Positions 63,166-64,000 of a stretch of 64,000 bases of DNA are shown in pieces (the stretch's first letter is position 1; each line of letters opens with the position of its first letter). Under the pieces are notes generated by a model, which worked only from the letters and a program-made list of their open reading frames with translations, was not told the origin of the DNA and did not search any database. The translations under genes and the position numbers were made by a program. The stretch comes from Bacillus sp. FJAT-27264 (GTDB taxonomy: Bacteria; Bacillota; Bacilli; Paenibacillales; Paenibacillaceae): the NCBI RefSeq assembly GCF_001682855.1, contig NZ_MAQW01000002.1, positions 87,190 through 151,189 of the forward strand, given 5' to 3'.

Positions 63166-63242
63166 TGGCGCGCCCTGAGAGATTCGAACTCCCGGCCTTT
63201 TGATTCGTAGTCAAACGCTCTATCCAGCTGAGCTAAGGGCGC
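63166..63242 (-). tRNA. tRNA-Arg(ACG)
   Basis: Acceptor GCGCCCT/AGGGCGC, anticodon loop CTACGAA, CCA encoded. The wobble A is normally edited to inosine. Confidence 0.95.
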
Positions 63243-63249
63243 AAAATTA

Positions 63250-63324
63250 TGGAGCGGACGACGGGAATCGAACCCGCGACCCTCGCCTTGGCAAGGCGAT
63301 GCTCTACCGCTGAGCCACGTCCGC
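63250..63324 (-). tRNA. tRNA-Gly(GCC)
   Basis: Acceptor GCGGACG/CGTCCGC, anticodon loop TTGCCAA, CCA encoded. Confidence 0.95.
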
Positions 63325-63331
63325 ATATAAG

Positions 63332-63415
63332 TGGTGCGCGTGAAGGGACTTGAACCCCCACGTCGTGAAACGCCAGATCCTAAGTCTGGTGCGTCTGCCA
63401 TTCCGCCACACGCGC
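63332..63415 (-). tRNA. tRNA-Leu(UAG)
   Basis: Long variable arm, acceptor GCGCGTG/CACGCGC, anticodon loop CTTAGGA, CCA encoded. Confidence 0.94.
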
Positions 63416-63431
63416 ACAATACTAATAAAAG

Positions 63432-63504
63432 TGAGCCATGAAGGACTCGAACCTTCGACACCCTGATTAAAAGTCAGGTGCTCTACCAACTGAGCTAATG
63501 GCTC
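63432..63504 (-). tRNA. tRNA-Lys(UUU)
   Basis: Acceptor GAGCCAT/ATGGCTC, anticodon loop CTTTTAA, no CCA encoded. Confidence 0.95.
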
Positions 63505-63573
63505 ATAAGTTAGGTGTATCCCATAAATAATCGGATTCTCACCAAAGCTTAACTTCACTTGTTTAGAGTGAAA

Positions 63574-63648
63574 TGGCTGGGGATATAGGATTCGAACCTA
63601 TGCATGACGGAGTCAAAGTCCGTTGCCTTACCGCTTGGCTAATCCCCA
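63574..63648 (-). tRNA. tRNA-Gln(UUG)
   Basis: Acceptor TGGGGAT/ATCCCCA, anticodon loop CTTTGAC, CCA encoded. Confidence 0.95.
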
Positions 63649-63700
63649 TTAATGGATACCTATATATTATCCAATATCTCCTCAGTTATGAAGACGATAA

Positions 63701-63776
63701 TGGTGGAGGCTGAGGGGATCGAACCCCCGACCCTCTGCTTGTAAGGCAGATGCTCTCCCAGCTGAGCTAAGCCTCC
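63701..63776 (-). tRNA. tRNA-Val(UAC)
   Basis: Acceptor GGAGGCT/AGCCTCC, anticodon loop CTTACAA, CCA encoded. Confidence 0.95.
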
Positions 63777-63817
63777 ATATGTATAGTAACCCTTGATGGG
63801 CAACGATAAGTAAAAAT

Positions 63818-63892
63818 TGGTGACCCGTAGGGGATTCGAACCCCTGTTACCTCCGTGAAAGGGAGGTGTCTTAACCCCTTGACCAACGGGCC
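63818..63892 (-). tRNA. tRNA-Glu(UUC)
   Basis: Acceptor GGCCCGT/ACGGGTC (one G-T pair), anticodon loop CTTTCAC, CCA encoded. Confidence 0.95.
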
Positions 63893-63901
63893 TTAAACTT
63901 G

Positions 63902-63977
63902 TGGAGCTCTCAACCGGATTCGAACCGGTGACCTCTTCCTTACCATGGAAGCACTCTACCTACTGAGCTATGAGAGC
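63902..63977 (-). tRNA. tRNA-Thr(GGU)
   Basis: Acceptor GCTCTCA/TGAGAGC, anticodon loop ATGGTAA, CCA encoded. Confidence 0.95.
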
Positions 63978-63978
63978 A

Positions 63979-64000
63979 TGGCTCCCCGAACAGGGCTCGA
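63979..64000 (-). tRNA. tRNA 3' end, cut by window (possibly Asn)
   Basis: T-loop end TCGAGC, stem, acceptor TCGGGGA, G and CCA are visible. The anticodon lies outside the window; the acceptor would suit tRNA-Asn. Confidence 0.75.

Noticed and set aside
63132..63558. Protein frames across the tRNA genes
   Set aside because: The region is fully explained by tRNA genes.

Overview
The window looks like chromosomal DNA of a low-to-mid GC, spore-forming-type Firmicute, most likely Paenibacillus. The best evidence is the block sigW-rsiW-cdaA-cdaR-glmM-glmS with a glmS ribozyme, strong AGGAGG ribosome sites, a Firmicute tRNA array and many Paenibacillus-style protein families. Genus is an inference; there is no 16S gene here.

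Layout. 1-5.5 kb: an aldo/keto reductase divergent from an HxlR regulator, an acetyltransferase, an N-terminally truncated phosphotransferase and a secreted GH18 chitinase. 5.6-16.5 kb: a thiol-redox and metalloid region. Here trxB-rhodanese-thioredoxin-OsmC, an ArsR-rhodanese fusion regulator, a zinc-type dehydrogenase and trxA are tied together by three identical 23-bp operator-like sequences. A TetR/SDR/OsmC group and an arsR-arsD-arsA operon follow. 16.5-21.7 kb: AT-rich accessory genes (methyltransferase, GNAT, DUF3139, HAD, SdpI-like, NUDIX, MerR).

22.6-34.4 kb is the most interesting part: a lasso-peptide-type cluster on the minus strand. It encodes a precursor, the B1 recognition protein, the B2 leader peptidase and the C cyclase, followed by two thioredoxin-like/MauE-like pairs, an ABC exporter and an FtsX-type permease with its ATPase. 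The predicted core is 52 residues with six cysteines and an N-terminal Gly/Glu8 ring signature. I infer that the MauE/thioredoxin pairs oxidise a disulfide-rich tail. Two degenerate insertion-sequence pieces lie inside the cluster.

34.8-42.8 kb: a histidine phosphatase with a cytoplasmic HExxH protein, a SigO/YvrJ/RsoA-like split sigma factor operon, a lipoprotein, an L,D-transpeptidase, gene remnants, and a truncated Tn7-like tnsA whose transposon end lies 25 bp past the glmS stop codon, i.e. at the classical attTn7 position. 42.9-53.7 kb is conserved core: glmS, its ribozyme, glmM, cdaR, cdaA, rsiW, sigW and ppc. 53.9-60.2 kb: a LysR regulator divergent from an iron/phosphonate-type ABC importer operon that ends in a metallo-beta-lactamase-fold hydrolase. 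60.3-62.6 kb: a phage-like remnant (ArpU, XRE, ImmA). 62.9-64 kb: a minus-strand tRNA operon with eleven complete tRNAs and one cut by the window edge.
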